From contig JAKPFT010000052.1 in the NCBI GenBank assembly GCA_029551285.1, positions 1-64,000 of the forward strand: a stretch of 64,000 bases of DNA. The letters run 5' to 3'. This DNA is from a bacterium. GTDB taxonomy: Bacteria > Ratteibacteria > UBA8468 > B48-G9 > DSTR01. Below, in pieces: positions 1 to 9,240 of the stretch; the first letter of the stretch is position 1, and every line of letters begins with the position of its first letter. The translations under genes were made by a program, and so were the position numbers. The notes under the pieces are model-generated. The model worked only from the letters and a program-made list of their open reading frames with translations, searched no databases and was not told the DNA's origin.

Positions 1-1460
<1,460 letters not shown>

Positions 1461-1508
1461 CTGGCAGTGGACACTGGTCCACAAACTTTGAAACCCGAGT
1501 ACTTCCCA

Positions 1509-1565
1509 GTTGTCAAAGAACATTGTTACAGTTGTATTGTACCGTCTCTAACCGCTACCTGTCAA
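1509..1565 (-). promoter_or_regulatory. rRNA promoter and boxA antitermination site
   Basis: On the minus strand TTGACA (1560-1565) is followed after 18 bases by TACAAT (1536-1541), which places transcription start near 1529. Downstream, TGTTCTTTGACAAC (1509-1522) closely matches the boxA element that recruits the Nus antitermination complex to rRNA operons. It sits about 50 bases before the mature 16S 5' end. The promoter begins just past the end of the small membrane-protein gene upstream. Confidence 0.8.
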
Positions 1566-1575
1566 GACTTTCTCC

Positions 1576-1794
1576 TCACTTCTTCTCCGCCGGTGGCGGT
1601 GGAGGAGTAGCCTCTGGTGGCGGTGGTGGAGGTACTTCTCCACCCGGTGGCGGAGGCGCCATTTCGCCTTCTGGAGCTGCTGGCGGAGGCGGTGTCTTCT
1701 TCGGCATCGCCTGCTTGATGATGAAGAACAGCGCCACCAGAATAATAATAATCAGAATCGCAACCGCGGCCGGGTTGCTCTTCTTTTCTGCCAT
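1576..1794 (-). CDS. small single-pass membrane protein with proline-rich tail
   Basis: A 72-residue protein of unknown function. A short charged N-terminus (MAEKKSNP) leads into one strongly hydrophobic helix at about residues 9-28. The rest (about 34-69) is almost entirely Pro, Ala, Glu and Gly, with runs of four to six prolines, and the protein ends in EKK. A strong Shine-Dalgarno (AAAGGAGGTG) lies five bases before the ATG, so the gene is real despite its size. It sits immediately upstream of the rRNA promoter on the same strand. The layout suggests an inner-membrane anchor with a periplasm-spanning polyproline arm, loosely like a TonB stalk without the binding domain, but no family is recognised. 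Confidence 0.75.
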   Translation of the reverse strand: MAEKKSNPAAVAILIIIILVALFFIIKQAMPKKTPPPPAAPEGEMAPPPPGGEVPPPPPPEATPPPPPAEKK

Positions 1795-1887
1795 GTTTCA
1801 CCTCCTTTTCCTGTTTAGCCTCTTTGTAAGGCTTTTAGCTTCCAGTTTGCCACTAATTATAATGATGCTTTTTTCTTTGTCAAGTTT

Positions 1888-2475
1888 TCACCGGTGCGGC
1901 TGGAATCTGTTGTAGTGAACGATTTCCGCGAGACTCCTTTTCGGCACGTGAAATATTCCCTGCTGGTCTCGCCAGTACTTCACCGACCCGGTGAAAGGTT
2001 CAACCACTGACTGCTCATCAGGATAACCTAAAGCCACCACCGAGTCAATAGTATATCCTGCCGGAACCGAAAGCAACTCCGCCAGCCTTTCTCTTCTTAC
2101 CGAACCAATCCAGCAAGAACCCAGGCCTTCTTCTACGGCCTGAAGAAGGATATTCTCAATAGCTGCGGCCAGGTCAGCCACTGGCGTCCGAGCATTAATG
2201 TTCAAATTCTGAAGAACCACGATGTAGGCGGTGGGTCTTTTTCCTTCCGGAGGGTTACCGGCCGGCGCAATATAACCAGCCCAGGCCAGGGTGGAGAAGA
2301 TATCGGAAACCACTCCTGGATCGTTGACGATGATGAATTCCCATGGCTGAAGATTTCCGCCACTGGGAGCCAGCCTGGCAGCCTCCACCAGTTTTTGAAG
2401 GACCGGCAAAGGCACAGGTTCCTGCTTAAACCTTCGGATCGTCCGCCGTTTTTTGATGGCTTCAAACACGTCCAT
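1888..2475 (-). CDS. nitroreductase family FMN oxidoreductase
   Basis: A 195-residue protein of the NADH oxidase/nitroreductase family. These enzymes are FMN-dependent dimers that reduce nitroaromatics, quinones, enones or flavin substrates with NAD(P)H in the cytoplasm. The N-terminal RRTIRRFK box (about residues 10-17) is the family's FMN-phosphate binding signature. APSGGNLQPWEF (about 37-48) is the second conserved flavin-contacting stretch, and the C-terminal VALGYPDE is also typical. Length is normal. The start codon lies only nine bases after a TATACT -10 box, so the transcript may be leaderless. The physiological substrate cannot be told from sequence. Confidence 0.93.
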   Translation of the reverse strand: MDVFEAIKKRRTIRRFKQEPVPLPVLQKLVEAARLAPSGGNLQPWEFIIVNDPGVVSDIFSTLAWAGYIAPAGNPPEGKRPTAYIVVLQNLNINARTPVADLAAAIENILLQAVEEGLGSCWIGSVRRERLAELLSVPAGYTIDSVVALGYPDEQSVVEPFTGSVKYWRDQQGIFHVPKRSLAEIVHYNRFQPHR

Positions 2476-2484
2476 TGTGGCTAA

Positions 2485-2513
2485 AGTATAACATCATCTC
2501 CCGGGTCAAGCAA
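2485..2513 (-). promoter_or_regulatory. promoter of the nitroreductase gene
   Basis: Reverse-strand TTGCTT (2508-2513), 17 bases, then TATACT (2485-2490). The predicted start near 2478 is within a few bases of the ATG at 2475, leaving no room for a Shine-Dalgarno. Confidence 0.55.
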
Positions 2514-2553
2514 AATCTCCTCTATGAAGGAATTCTGTTTTTCTGGGCGGACA

Positions 2554-2583
2554 TTGCCATCGTAATTTTCCGCATGCTAAAAT
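2554..2583 (+). promoter_or_regulatory. divergent promoter for the alpha/beta hydrolase
   Basis: TTGCCA (2554-2559), 18 bases, TAAAAT (2578-2583). The predicted transcription start near 2590 falls just before the ATG at 2592. This favours that start over in-frame ATGs further upstream. Confidence 0.4.
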
Positions 2584-2591
2584 TTATTCAG

Positions 2592-3500
2592 ATGAGTTCA
2601 ACAACACCTTTGGTTGCCTGTTCTTCCGCCTGCCTTGAGGCTGACGCTGACAACTGGCTGATTAGAATCAGCAGGCTTTTCGCGGGTAGATTACCCTTAC
2701 AGTTAATCCTGAAGGAAAACCAGGAAGGACTGGTCCGGATAGAAGCCGGCCTGGCCGGGAAGTCTTTTATCTCCTTTATCTTCAAGAAACCCGGGAAGCC
2801 GGTTATTTTTCTCCTGCCTGGCGCCGGCGCTTCTGACCGTAGCAAAAAACTTTTTCTGAAAAGGTTTTCTTTCCTTCTCCATCAGGGGCACCCCCTGGCG
2901 CTCTGCCACTTTGAGAACAGTTTCCCCAGGTCCGACGAAGATTTCTTCCGTCAGATTAAACAGCAGGTGGCCCTGATTTCCAGCGGTCTTGATTTCTGGG
3001 AAAAATTTACCGGTATCGCCGGCCAGGATTTCTTTTTCGTCGCGGTGAGTGCCGGCGGGTTCAGCGGCATCATCGCTGCTTCTCTGGACAAACGGCTGAA
3101 GAAAATTCTCCTGTTAGGCTGCGGCGGCGATTGTGAAGTTCTGACCTGGCGGGGACTGCTGCGTCTGGTCCTCAAAAAAGATTGCCCCAGAAAGGCCTGC
3201 GTCAATATGCACCGCGCCTACCGGCAGATTTTGAAAAAATCTCTTTACGCTCAACTTCCCCTTCTTCCGAGACACTGCTTTCTTTACGACCCGTTGACCC
3301 TGGCGCCGGCGATCGCTGACCGTAGCATCCTGATGATTAACGGTCTGTTTGACCTGGTCGTCCCCTTTTCCTGCGCGCTGCGCCTCCGACATCGTCTGGG
3401 TAAACCACCGCTGTTGTGGTACCCGGGTACCCATTTGATGCTGCCCTGGTTTTTACCTTTTTTCCGGAAAAAGTTGCATCTGTTTTTCCTCGCTGATTAA
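2592..3500 (+). CDS. alpha/beta-hydrolase-fold protein, unknown substrate
   Basis: About 302 residues from the ATG chosen here; the frame stays open upstream to 2475. The fold is read from spaced motifs: PVIFLLPGAGAS (oxyanion-loop region), AVSAGGFSG (nucleophile elbow with the expected serine), MINGLFDLVVP (acid Asp) and YPGTHLMLP (catalytic His). All three triad positions are filled, so an active serine hydrolase or esterase is likely, but no characterised subfamily is recognised. There is no signal peptide from this start. It lies eight bases or so upstream of the next Shine-Dalgarno and probably forms an operon with the DUF4380-like and amidohydrolase genes. The start site is the least certain part. 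Confidence 0.65.
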   Translation: MSSTTPLVACSSACLEADADNWLIRISRLFAGRLPLQLILKENQEGLVRIEAGLAGKSFISFIFKKPGKPVIFLLPGAGASDRSKKLFLKRFSFLLHQGHPLALCHFENSFPRSDEDFFRQIKQQVALISSGLDFWEKFTGIAGQDFFFVAVSAGGFSGIIAASLDKRLKKILLLGCGGDCEVLTWRGLLRLVLKKDCPRKACVNMHRAYRQILKKSLYAQLPLLPRHCFLYDPLTLAPAIADRSILMINGLFDLVVPFSCALRLRHRLGKPPLLWYPGTHLMLPWFLPFFRKKLHLFFLAD

Positions 3501-3520
3501 AACACTTAGTGGAGGGAGAG

Positions 3521-4423
3521 ATGAAAGAAATGCATCTGGAGGGAATCAGAGTGAAAAGTTTCCGGCTGGGCCGGCTGGTGGTCGGTGTGGCCTGTGATGT
3601 TGGTCCCAGGGTCCTGTGGCTTTCCCATGAGAAAAGACCTGATTTCAACCTCTTCGGGGTCTTACCGGAGACCGGCGTCCAGACACCGGAAGGTTTCTGG
3701 TACATCTACGGCGGGCACCGGCTCTGGACTTCCCCGGAAGCCATGCCGCGTTCCTATTCTCCTGATAACCAGCCAGTTATCATTTCCATGGCCGGAAAGA
3801 GTTTGACCGTTAAGGGTCAGCCGGAACAAGCCAACTCTGTCCAGAAAAGTCTTCGTCTCACCCCGATAGGTCCGGAAACCCTGAAGGTGGTTCACACCAT
3901 CACCAATATCGGACGCTGGCCGATTACCCTGGCCGCCTGGGCTCTTTCCGTCATGAGACCGGAAGGCCTGGCTGTGATACCGGTGCATCCTTCCAGGGTT
4001 GACAGTGCCGGCCTGCTTCCTGATAGACACCTCACGCTCTGGCCCTATACGGACTTAAGTGACCCCCGCCTTTCCTTCACCCGGGATTATCTCTTTCTCC
4101 GGCAGGACCTGAAGGCAAAATCTCCGGTCAAGATAGGTGCCGCGGCCAGGCCTGACTGGGCGGCTTACTGGGTGGAAGAACTATCTCTCATTAAGACATT
4201 TCACAAGAAAAATGCTGCCTACCCTGACTACGGCTGTACCGTGGAAGTATACACCAACGCACAATTTCTGGAACTGGAAACCGTTGGTCCGCTGGAGACC
4301 TTAGCCCCGGGTAGCCACCTGGAGCATACCGAATGCTGGACCCTGGCCATGGTGCCGGGAAATAAGTCGGCGCCGGGAAAACTGGCGGAACTGCTGGCGC
4401 AAACTATTCAGGAAAAAGCATGA
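3521..4423 (+). CDS. DUF4380-like protein
   Basis: A 300-residue protein of unknown biochemical function. The start is fixed by GGAGGGAG (3511-3518) just before ATG 3521; an upstream in-frame GTG has no ribosome site. The sequence resembles the DUF4380 group: early motifs such as DVGPRVLWLS and WYIYGGHRLWTSPEA, then a beta-rich body with TLAAWALSVM and a late HLEHTECWTL. This pattern suggests a galactose-mutarotase-like or carbohydrate-binding beta-sandwich, and the GHRLW/E pairing is reminiscent of aldose-epimerase-like proteins. No signal peptide. It overlaps the following amidohydrolase by four bases (ATGA), so the two are translationally coupled and probably act on the same sugar-derived substrate. 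Confidence 0.7.
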   Translation: MKEMHLEGIRVKSFRLGRLVVGVACDVGPRVLWLSHEKRPDFNLFGVLPETGVQTPEGFWYIYGGHRLWTSPEAMPRSYSPDNQPVIISMAGKSLTVKGQPEQANSVQKSLRLTPIGPETLKVVHTITNIGRWPITLAAWALSVMRPEGLAVIPVHPSRVDSAGLLPDRHLTLWPYTDLSDPRLSFTRDYLFLRQDLKAKSPVKIGAAARPDWAAYWVEELSLIKTFHKKNAAYPDYGCTVEVYTNAQFLELETVGPLETLAPGSHLEHTECWTLAMVPGNKSAPGKLAELLAQTIQEKA

Positions 4424-5685
4424 AAGAGGCGCAACTGACCCGGAAAATTCTGGAGTCGCTGGAGGAGATGGAGATTATTGACTGCCACGAGCATCTGCCT
4501 CCGGAGGCTGTCCGCGTCTCCAGAAAGGTTGATGTTTTCACTCTCTTCTCCCACTACACCCGCGGAGACTTAGCCAGAGCTGGAATGTCGGAAAAGGACA
4601 TCAACAGTCTCACCGACAGGGAAATTCCCCTGGAAAAGCGGTGGCGGATTTTTGAACCTTTCTGGGAAAGAATTCGCTGGACATCCTATGCCCGGGCCGC
4701 CCTTCTTGCAGCAAAAAAATTCTATGGCGTCGACGACATCACGGTCCATACCTACCAGAAACTATCTGAGCGGATGCAGGCGGCAAACAAACCTGGTCTC
4801 TATGAGAAAGTCCTGCGGCAGAACTGCCGAATTAAGACAGTGCTCACCCAGTGCGGCAGTACCCACACCGGCAGCGGCTGGCTCAAACCGGTCATGCCTA
4901 TGACCTATTCTATGGAAAACCCTGAAGATTTGCTCCAGCCTCCTTTTGCTCCGGGTTGCTCCTGCTGCACTCTGGACGATTACCTGAAAGCCTGTCACGA
5001 CTATGTTATTCGTGTAAAAAAAGAAGGCGCTGTGGGCTTAAAACTCCTCTGTCAGCCCTTTGGCCAGCCTGACCGGAAGGGGGCTGCCTCTGTCTTCAAG
5101 AAGATTATCTCCGGGAAGAGGAAAGAGGTGGATCAGACGGGAAGATGGCCCACCTATACCCTGGCCCATGAACTGACCAGTTATGTGACTGACCAGCTGG
5201 TAACCCTGGCCGGCAAAGAAAAGTTGGTGGTGGCAGTTCATACCGGCTACTGGGGTGACTTCCGCAGGCTGGACCCGCTGCATCTCATTCCCCTGCTGCA
5301 ACGCCACGGCGAGGTTCGCTTTGACATCTACCATTGTGGTTATCCCTGGGTCAGAGAAACTCTGATGTTAGGCAAGGGCTTTTCCAATGTCTGGCTTAAT
5401 TTTTGCTGGACCCACATCATCTCGCAGAAGTTTGCTACTGACGCCCTGAAAGAAGCCATAGAACTGTTGCCGGTTAACAAAGTCTTAGCCTTTGGTGGTG
5501 ACTACCGTGACCCGGTGGAAAAAGTTTACGGTCATCTGGTCATGGCCAGGGAAGATGTTGCCCGGGTTTTGGCCGGAAGTATTCTGGCTGGAAGAATGAA
5601 CCTGGAGCAGGCGCTGGAGGTGGCCCGGCAGTGGTTCTTTAATAATCCGGTTTCTCTTTACCGGCTCAATTTTCCGGAAAAATAA
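4420..5685 (+). CDS. amidohydrolase-superfamily protein (uronate isomerase/Amidohydro_2-like)
   Basis: A 421-residue TIM-barrel metallo-enzyme. The HxH metal motif is visible as IDCHEHLP (about residues 20-27). Further barrel-strand histidines appear in VAVHTGYWG and DIYHCGYPW, and the final acidic strand is LAFGGDYRD, the place of the catalytic Asp in the superfamily. The layout (DCHEH near the N-terminus, long helical insert, HxG and GGD strands) is closest to uronate isomerase-like and Amidohydro_2 decarboxylase/hydrolase proteins. It is not close enough to either to name a substrate. It is translationally coupled to the preceding DUF4380-like gene, so a shared sugar-acid or lactone substrate is plausible. 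No secretion signal. Confidence 0.8.
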   Translation: MKEAQLTRKILESLEEMEIIDCHEHLPPEAVRVSRKVDVFTLFSHYTRGDLARAGMSEKDINSLTDREIPLEKRWRIFEPFWERIRWTSYARAALLAAKKFYGVDDITVHTYQKLSERMQAANKPGLYEKVLRQNCRIKTVLTQCGSTHTGSGWLKPVMPMTYSMENPEDLLQPPFAPGCSCCTLDDYLKACHDYVIRVKKEGAVGLKLLCQPFGQPDRKGAASVFKKIISGKRKEVDQTGRWPTYTLAHELTSYVTDQLVTLAGKEKLVVAVHTGYWGDFRRLDPLHLIPLLQRHGEVRFDIYHCGYPWVRETLMLGKGFSNVWLNFCWTHIISQKFATDALKEAIELLPVNKVLAFGGDYRDPVEKVYGHLVMAREDVARVLAGSILAGRMNLEQALEVARQWFFNNPVSLYRLNFPEK

Positions 5686-5701
5686 AGGCCGGAAACAAAC
5701 C

Positions 5702-6586
5702 TCAGCGCGCCCGGGGATGGGCCTTCTGATACCCTTCGCGCAGTTTCTCCACGGTCAGGTGGGTATAAATCTGGGTGGTACTGATATGTTCGTGTCCCAG
5801 AAGTTCCTGGACACTGCGCAGGTCTGCCCCGCGGTCCAGCAGGTGGGTGGCAAAAGTGTGCCGGAAGGTGTGCGGACTGACCCGTCGGTTAATCCCGGCC
5901 AGCCGGCAGTATTTCTGAATCAGCCTCTGGACGCTGCGGCTGGTCAGGGGCGAGCCAAACCGGTTGACAAATAGAATCCGGGTACGACCTGGCCGGCGCT
6001 GCAGGTATTCTGTGAGTGCCTTTACCGCTGGCTCCCCTAAAGGAACGATTCTCTCTTTATTTCCTTTCCCCCTAACCTTGATGCTTTCCTCAATCAGATT
6101 AACACTGCGGTCGGTTAAACTTACCAGTTCCCCCACTCTGATTCCGGTGGCATAAAGGACTTCCAGAATGGCTCTATCGCGGACTGCTAAGAGATTGTTT
6201 CCCCGGGGCGCCTCCAGGACCCGAAACATTTCTTCCACGGTAAGAAAGGAAGGCAGCGGTCTGGCTGTCCTGGGCGCTTTCAGCAGAAGTGCGGGATTAT
6301 GACGCAGCAGTTTCCTTCTCACCAGAAAGGTAAAAAAGGAGCGCAGGCTGGCCACCTTGCGGCTGATACTGGTGGCACTGTAACGGTCATCTTTCAGCCA
6401 GGCCAGATAGGCTCTGAGAGTTTGATAATCAACCGTTTGCTCAGGTCTATTCTTCAGAAACGAAAGAAACTGAAACAAATCCTTCCGGTAAGAGATGATG
6501 GTATAACGGGAGCAGTTGCGCTGAGAGGAAAGATACTCTAAGAATCTGGTCAGGTGAAATCTCCAGGAAAACCGCTGCTGACTCAA
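5702..6586 (-). CDS. xerC: tyrosine recombinase XerC/XerD
   Basis: A 294-residue site-specific tyrosine recombinase that would resolve chromosome dimers at dif sites. The N-terminal SAM-like DNA-binding domain covers about residues 8-95 and the catalytic domain about 115-288. All active-site residues are present: R150 (GIRVGE), K174 (RGKGNK), H239 and R242 (SPHTFRHTFATHLL), H265 (LGHEHISTTQIYTH) and nucleophile Y274. Length and gapless alignment fit a chromosomal Xer rather than a phage or integron integrase. It overlaps hisB by four bases and is the last gene of the rpe-hisD-hisB operon. XerC and XerD cannot be separated here with certainty; no partner or dif site is visible. Confidence 0.93.
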   Translation of the reverse strand: MSQQRFSWRFHLTRFLEYLSSQRNCSRYTIISYRKDLFQFLSFLKNRPEQTVDYQTLRAYLAWLKDDRYSATSISRKVASLRSFFTFLVRRKLLRHNPALLLKAPRTARPLPSFLTVEEMFRVLEAPRGNNLLAVRDRAILEVLYATGIRVGELVSLTDRSVNLIEESIKVRGKGNKERIVPLGEPAVKALTEYLQRRPGRTRILFVNRFGSPLTSRSVQRLIQKYCRLAGINRRVSPHTFRHTFATHLLDRGADLRSVQELLGHEHISTTQIYTHLTVEKLREGYQKAHPRAR

Positions 6587-7167
6587 TCTATCTTTCCTTT
6601 GGTGGAAGGCAAACCTTTTCTTGTTTTTCTGACTGCCTGCCGCAGTGCTACTGCCAGGGCTTTGAAGATGGCTTCGTTCACATGGTGGAGGTTTTCTCCC
6701 GAAACAAGTTGCACATGCAAGGTTAAACCGGCCTGGTTGACCAGTCCCTTCAGGAACTCCTGAACATTTTCTGTGTCAAAGGAACCCTCCCGGCCTCTCA
6801 GAACAGGCACCCGGAAATATAACCCCGGGCGGCCGGAAATGTCCAGGCTTACCTGCACCAGCACTTCGTCCATCGGCACCGAAGCAAAACCGAACCTTTC
6901 CACACCTTTCCTGTCGGCCAGGGCTTCCTTCAAGGCCAGACCCAGACACAGACCGGTATCCTCCACCAGATGATGCTCGTCCACTTCTATATCCCCCCTG
7001 GCCTTCACCATTAAGTCCATCTCGGCAAACCTGGAAAAAAGCTGGAGCATATGGTCAAGAAAGCCGAAACCCGTCTTCACCCTGGCGTTACCCTGTCCAT
7101 CAAGATTCAGGGACAGAACAATATCTGTTTCTTTTGTCTTCCGGGTAATTTTAGCCTTTCGGGCCAT
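6583..7167 (-). CDS. hisB: imidazoleglycerol-phosphate dehydratase
   Basis: Converts imidazole glycerol phosphate to imidazole acetol phosphate in histidine synthesis (cytoplasmic, Mn-dependent 24-mer). At 194 residues it is the monofunctional form without the phosphatase half found in E. coli HisB. The two metal-binding signatures are intact: DEHHLVEDTGLCLG in the first half and NLHHVNEAIFKAL in the second, the internal repeat typical of the family. The early GFLDHMLQLF is also conserved. The start overlaps the end of hisD by 17 bases. Neither hisG nor the other his genes are in the window, so the pathway is split across the genome. Confidence 0.97.
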   Translation of the reverse strand: MARKAKITRKTKETDIVLSLNLDGQGNARVKTGFGFLDHMLQLFSRFAEMDLMVKARGDIEVDEHHLVEDTGLCLGLALKEALADRKGVERFGFASVPMDEVLVQVSLDISGRPGLYFRVPVLRGREGSFDTENVQEFLKGLVNQAGLTLHVQLVSGENLHHVNEAIFKALAVALRQAVRKTRKGLPSTKGKID

Positions 7168-8374
7168 GTTTCCCTCCTCTGAGCCGAACCTGGAGACTGG
7201 CCGCGTGCTCGGTCAATCCCTCCAGTAGAGCCAGTTGCCTCACCGTTTTTCCCCACTTTTTGAGAAAACCCTTTTTCGCCCGGATAATGGCGTAGCTTCG
7301 CAAAAAGGTATAAACAGAAATACCGGAAGTGTATCTCACGGCCTGCTGGGTGGGCAGAACATGGCTGGGCCCGGCAAAGTAATCACTTAAAGCGGTGGGA
7401 GTGTAACTGCCTACCAGAATCACACCGGCCAGTGACTGCCGCAGTAGTTCTTCAGATTCCCGGCAGATAACCTGCAGGTGTTCCGGCGCCAGTTCATTGA
7501 TAATCCTGAGGGCTTGCTTCCTGTCCGGAACCAGCAACCAGTAACCAGACTTAAGCCTGCTGGCGACCTGCTGGCCCAGCCTTGCGGAAGTGGTGATGAA
7601 AATGCCGGTGCCACCTGTATGCTCCATTTGAGACGCCAGGTCAGCCGCAATGAGTTCAGGCTGGCCGGAATCATCAGCAAACACCACCAGTTCACTGGGA
7701 CCGGCCAGAGTGTCAAGACCAATCTGACCAAAAAGAAGTCTCTTGGCGGTGTTGACATAGGCCGAACCAGGACCAGCCACCTTATCCACACGGGGCACCG
7801 TTTCCGTACCAAAGGCCATCGCCGCAATTGCCTGGGCTCCGCCCATCCGGAAAATCTTTTTAACCCCGAGCCAGTCCAGGGTGGCTAACAGGTAGGGATT
7901 CACCTGTCCGTCAGGCCCGGGCGGGGTAGCCGCCACTATTTCCCGGCAGCCGGCTACTTTAGCCGGGATCGCCGTCATCAGCACAGAAGAGACCAGTGGA
8001 GCCTGAGAGGCAGGGATGTAAAGACCCACAGAACGAATCGGGTCCCAGCAAAATCTGATCTCACAACCAGTTTCTTTCTGCACAAATCCCGCCGGCAACT
8101 GAGCCTGGTGGTACCGTTCAATCCGGCGACGGGCCTGCTGGAGAGCCTGTTTAATCGGCCCGGTAAGGTACCTTCGGCTGGACCTGACCATCTCTTCCGG
8201 AACGACCGGACTGCTGATACTGGCCCGATCAAAGCGCCTGGTAAATTCCAGCAGAGCCCGGTCTCCCTGTTTTCTGACAGCCTCAATAATGGTCATGACG
8301 CGGGCCTCTATCTCTGGATTTTCCCGCGTCTTTTTCAGAATCTGCCACAGTCTGCCGCAGTCTATTTGTTGCAT
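7151..8374 (-). CDS. hisD: histidinol dehydrogenase
   Basis: Zn-dependent, NAD-linked four-electron oxidation of L-histidinol to L-histidine, the last two steps of histidine synthesis. The protein has 407 residues, near the family norm. Conserved blocks are KVAGPGSAYV, AGPSELVVFAD, DLASQMEHTGGT (metal-ligand Gln/His region), NELAPEHLQV (catalytic Glu-His) and FAGPSHVLPT. The ATG overlaps the end of rpe by 13 bases and the gene's own end overlaps hisB, so the three are coupled. A short lower-complexity C-terminal tail ends in basic residues. Confidence 0.97.
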   Translation of the reverse strand: MQQIDCGRLWQILKKTRENPEIEARVMTIIEAVRKQGDRALLEFTRRFDRASISSPVVPEEMVRSSRRYLTGPIKQALQQARRRIERYHQAQLPAGFVQKETGCEIRFCWDPIRSVGLYIPASQAPLVSSVLMTAIPAKVAGCREIVAATPPGPDGQVNPYLLATLDWLGVKKIFRMGGAQAIAAMAFGTETVPRVDKVAGPGSAYVNTAKRLLFGQIGLDTLAGPSELVVFADDSGQPELIAADLASQMEHTGGTGIFITTSARLGQQVASRLKSGYWLLVPDRKQALRIINELAPEHLQVICRESEELLRQSLAGVILVGSYTPTALSDYFAGPSHVLPTQQAVRYTSGISVYTFLRSYAIIRAKKGFLKKWGKTVRQLALLEGLTEHAASLQVRLRGGKHGPKG

Positions 8375-9018
8375 CTTAACTCCCTGATGGCCATGGCATA
8401 ATCAGCGCTCCCGAAGATGAACGAACCAGCCACCAGGATATCAGCGCCAGCGTTGATAACCAGGGGAGCAGTTTCTCTGTTGATACCCCCATCAACCTCA
8501 ATCTGGAACTTCCAGCGGTTCTTTTCCCGGAGTTCCGCCAGGGCTTCAATCTTGGGCAGGACCTCAGGCATGAAGGACTGACCGCCAAAGCCAGGATTAA
8601 CGCTCATCACCAGTATTTCCTCCACCATCTCCAGGTAAGGTCTGGCCGGCTCTACTCCGGTATCAGGGTTCATCACCAGGCAGACCTGCTGGCCACCAGA
8701 AGTAATCTCTTTAATTAACTTTCTATGGTCCAGCTGGCATTCAAGATGAATCCCGATAATTTCCGCTCCGGCCCGGGCAAAAGCCTGCCAGAAAAGGTCA
8801 GGCCTCATAATCATCAGGTGAGCCTGAAAGGGCACCCGCGTGTACGAACGGATGGCTTTCAAAACCATCGGGCCAAAGGTGATGTTGGGAACAAAATGGC
8901 CATCCATGACATCAAAGTGGATTAAGTCAGCCCCGGCTGCAGTCACCGCGGCAACTTCCTCACCCAGCCGGCTGAAATTGGCTGAAAGCAGAGAAGGAGC
9001 AATTTTTACCGGTGTCAT
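8362..9018 (-). CDS. rpe: ribulose-phosphate 3-epimerase
   Basis: Interconverts D-ribulose 5-phosphate and D-xylulose 5-phosphate in the pentose phosphate pathway. A 218-residue TIM barrel with the diagnostic motifs: IAPSLLSANFS at the N-terminus, IHFDVMDGHFVPNITFGP (metal ligands His/Asp), SVNPGFGGQSF, and EVDGGINRETAP followed by the phosphate-binding GADILVAGS. It is the first gene of a four-gene minus-strand operon with hisD, hisB and xerC/D. That pairing makes sense because histidine synthesis draws on ribose 5-phosphate. A good sigma70 promoter lies about 70 bases upstream. Confidence 0.97.
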   Translation of the reverse strand: MTPVKIAPSLLSANFSRLGEEVAAVTAAGADLIHFDVMDGHFVPNITFGPMVLKAIRSYTRVPFQAHLMIMRPDLFWQAFARAGAEIIGIHLECQLDHRKLIKEITSGGQQVCLVMNPDTGVEPARPYLEMVEEILVMSVNPGFGGQSFMPEVLPKIEALAELREKNRWKFQIEVDGGINRETAPLVINAGADILVAGSFIFGSADYAMAIRELRCNK

Positions 9019-9058
9019 CTTTCCGGCCTTTCCGATTTTTAAAACAAACCGCAGAAAG

Positions 9059-9116
9059 CAATGGTGTTAAATGGTGTTGTAAGGCTGATTATACCACAGC
9101 CCACCAGCACTGTTAA
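9059..9116 (-). promoter_or_regulatory. promoter of the rpe-hisDB-xer operon, with a leader direct repeat
   Basis: Reverse-strand TTAACA (9111-9116), 17 bases, TATAAT (9088-9093), giving a start near 9081 and a 60-base leader. The leader contains two copies of AATGGTGTT (plus-strand reading, 9059-9078) just downstream of the start, a possible operator half-site pair. Confidence 0.7.
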
Positions 9117-9188
9117 CTGCCTGGCCTTCATTTCTTTTGCGGTCCGCTGACGGCCGCTGCGGCAATTATTCCCGGTGCCAGCCCTGGC

Positions 9189-9217
9189 TTGACGGAAAAC
9201 TCCGGCGGTAATATAAT
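9189..9217 (+). promoter_or_regulatory. promoter of serA
   Basis: TTGACG (9189-9194), exactly 17 bases, TATAAT (9212-9217), close to the sigma70 consensus. Predicted start near 9224, only a few bases before the first possible ATG (9229). Confidence 0.8.
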
Positions 9218-9240
9218 TTCAGTAAAGGATGGGAAAGAAC

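Noticed and set aside
1523-1915. 130-residue Gly/Ser-rich plus-strand frame
   Set aside because: Antisense to the Pro-rich gene, whose ribosome site and membrane helix are on the other strand; glycine runs are the complement of proline codons.
5686-5701. Intrinsic terminators between convergent genes (also near 16935, 38243, 47973)
   Set aside because: The gaps are 2-16 bases with no GC-rich hairpin and T run; termination must occur inside the opposing gene or by another mechanism.
5702-6586. Prophage or integrative element integrase
   Set aside because: Chromosomal Xer length and motifs, set inside a his operon; no attachment repeats or phage genes nearby.
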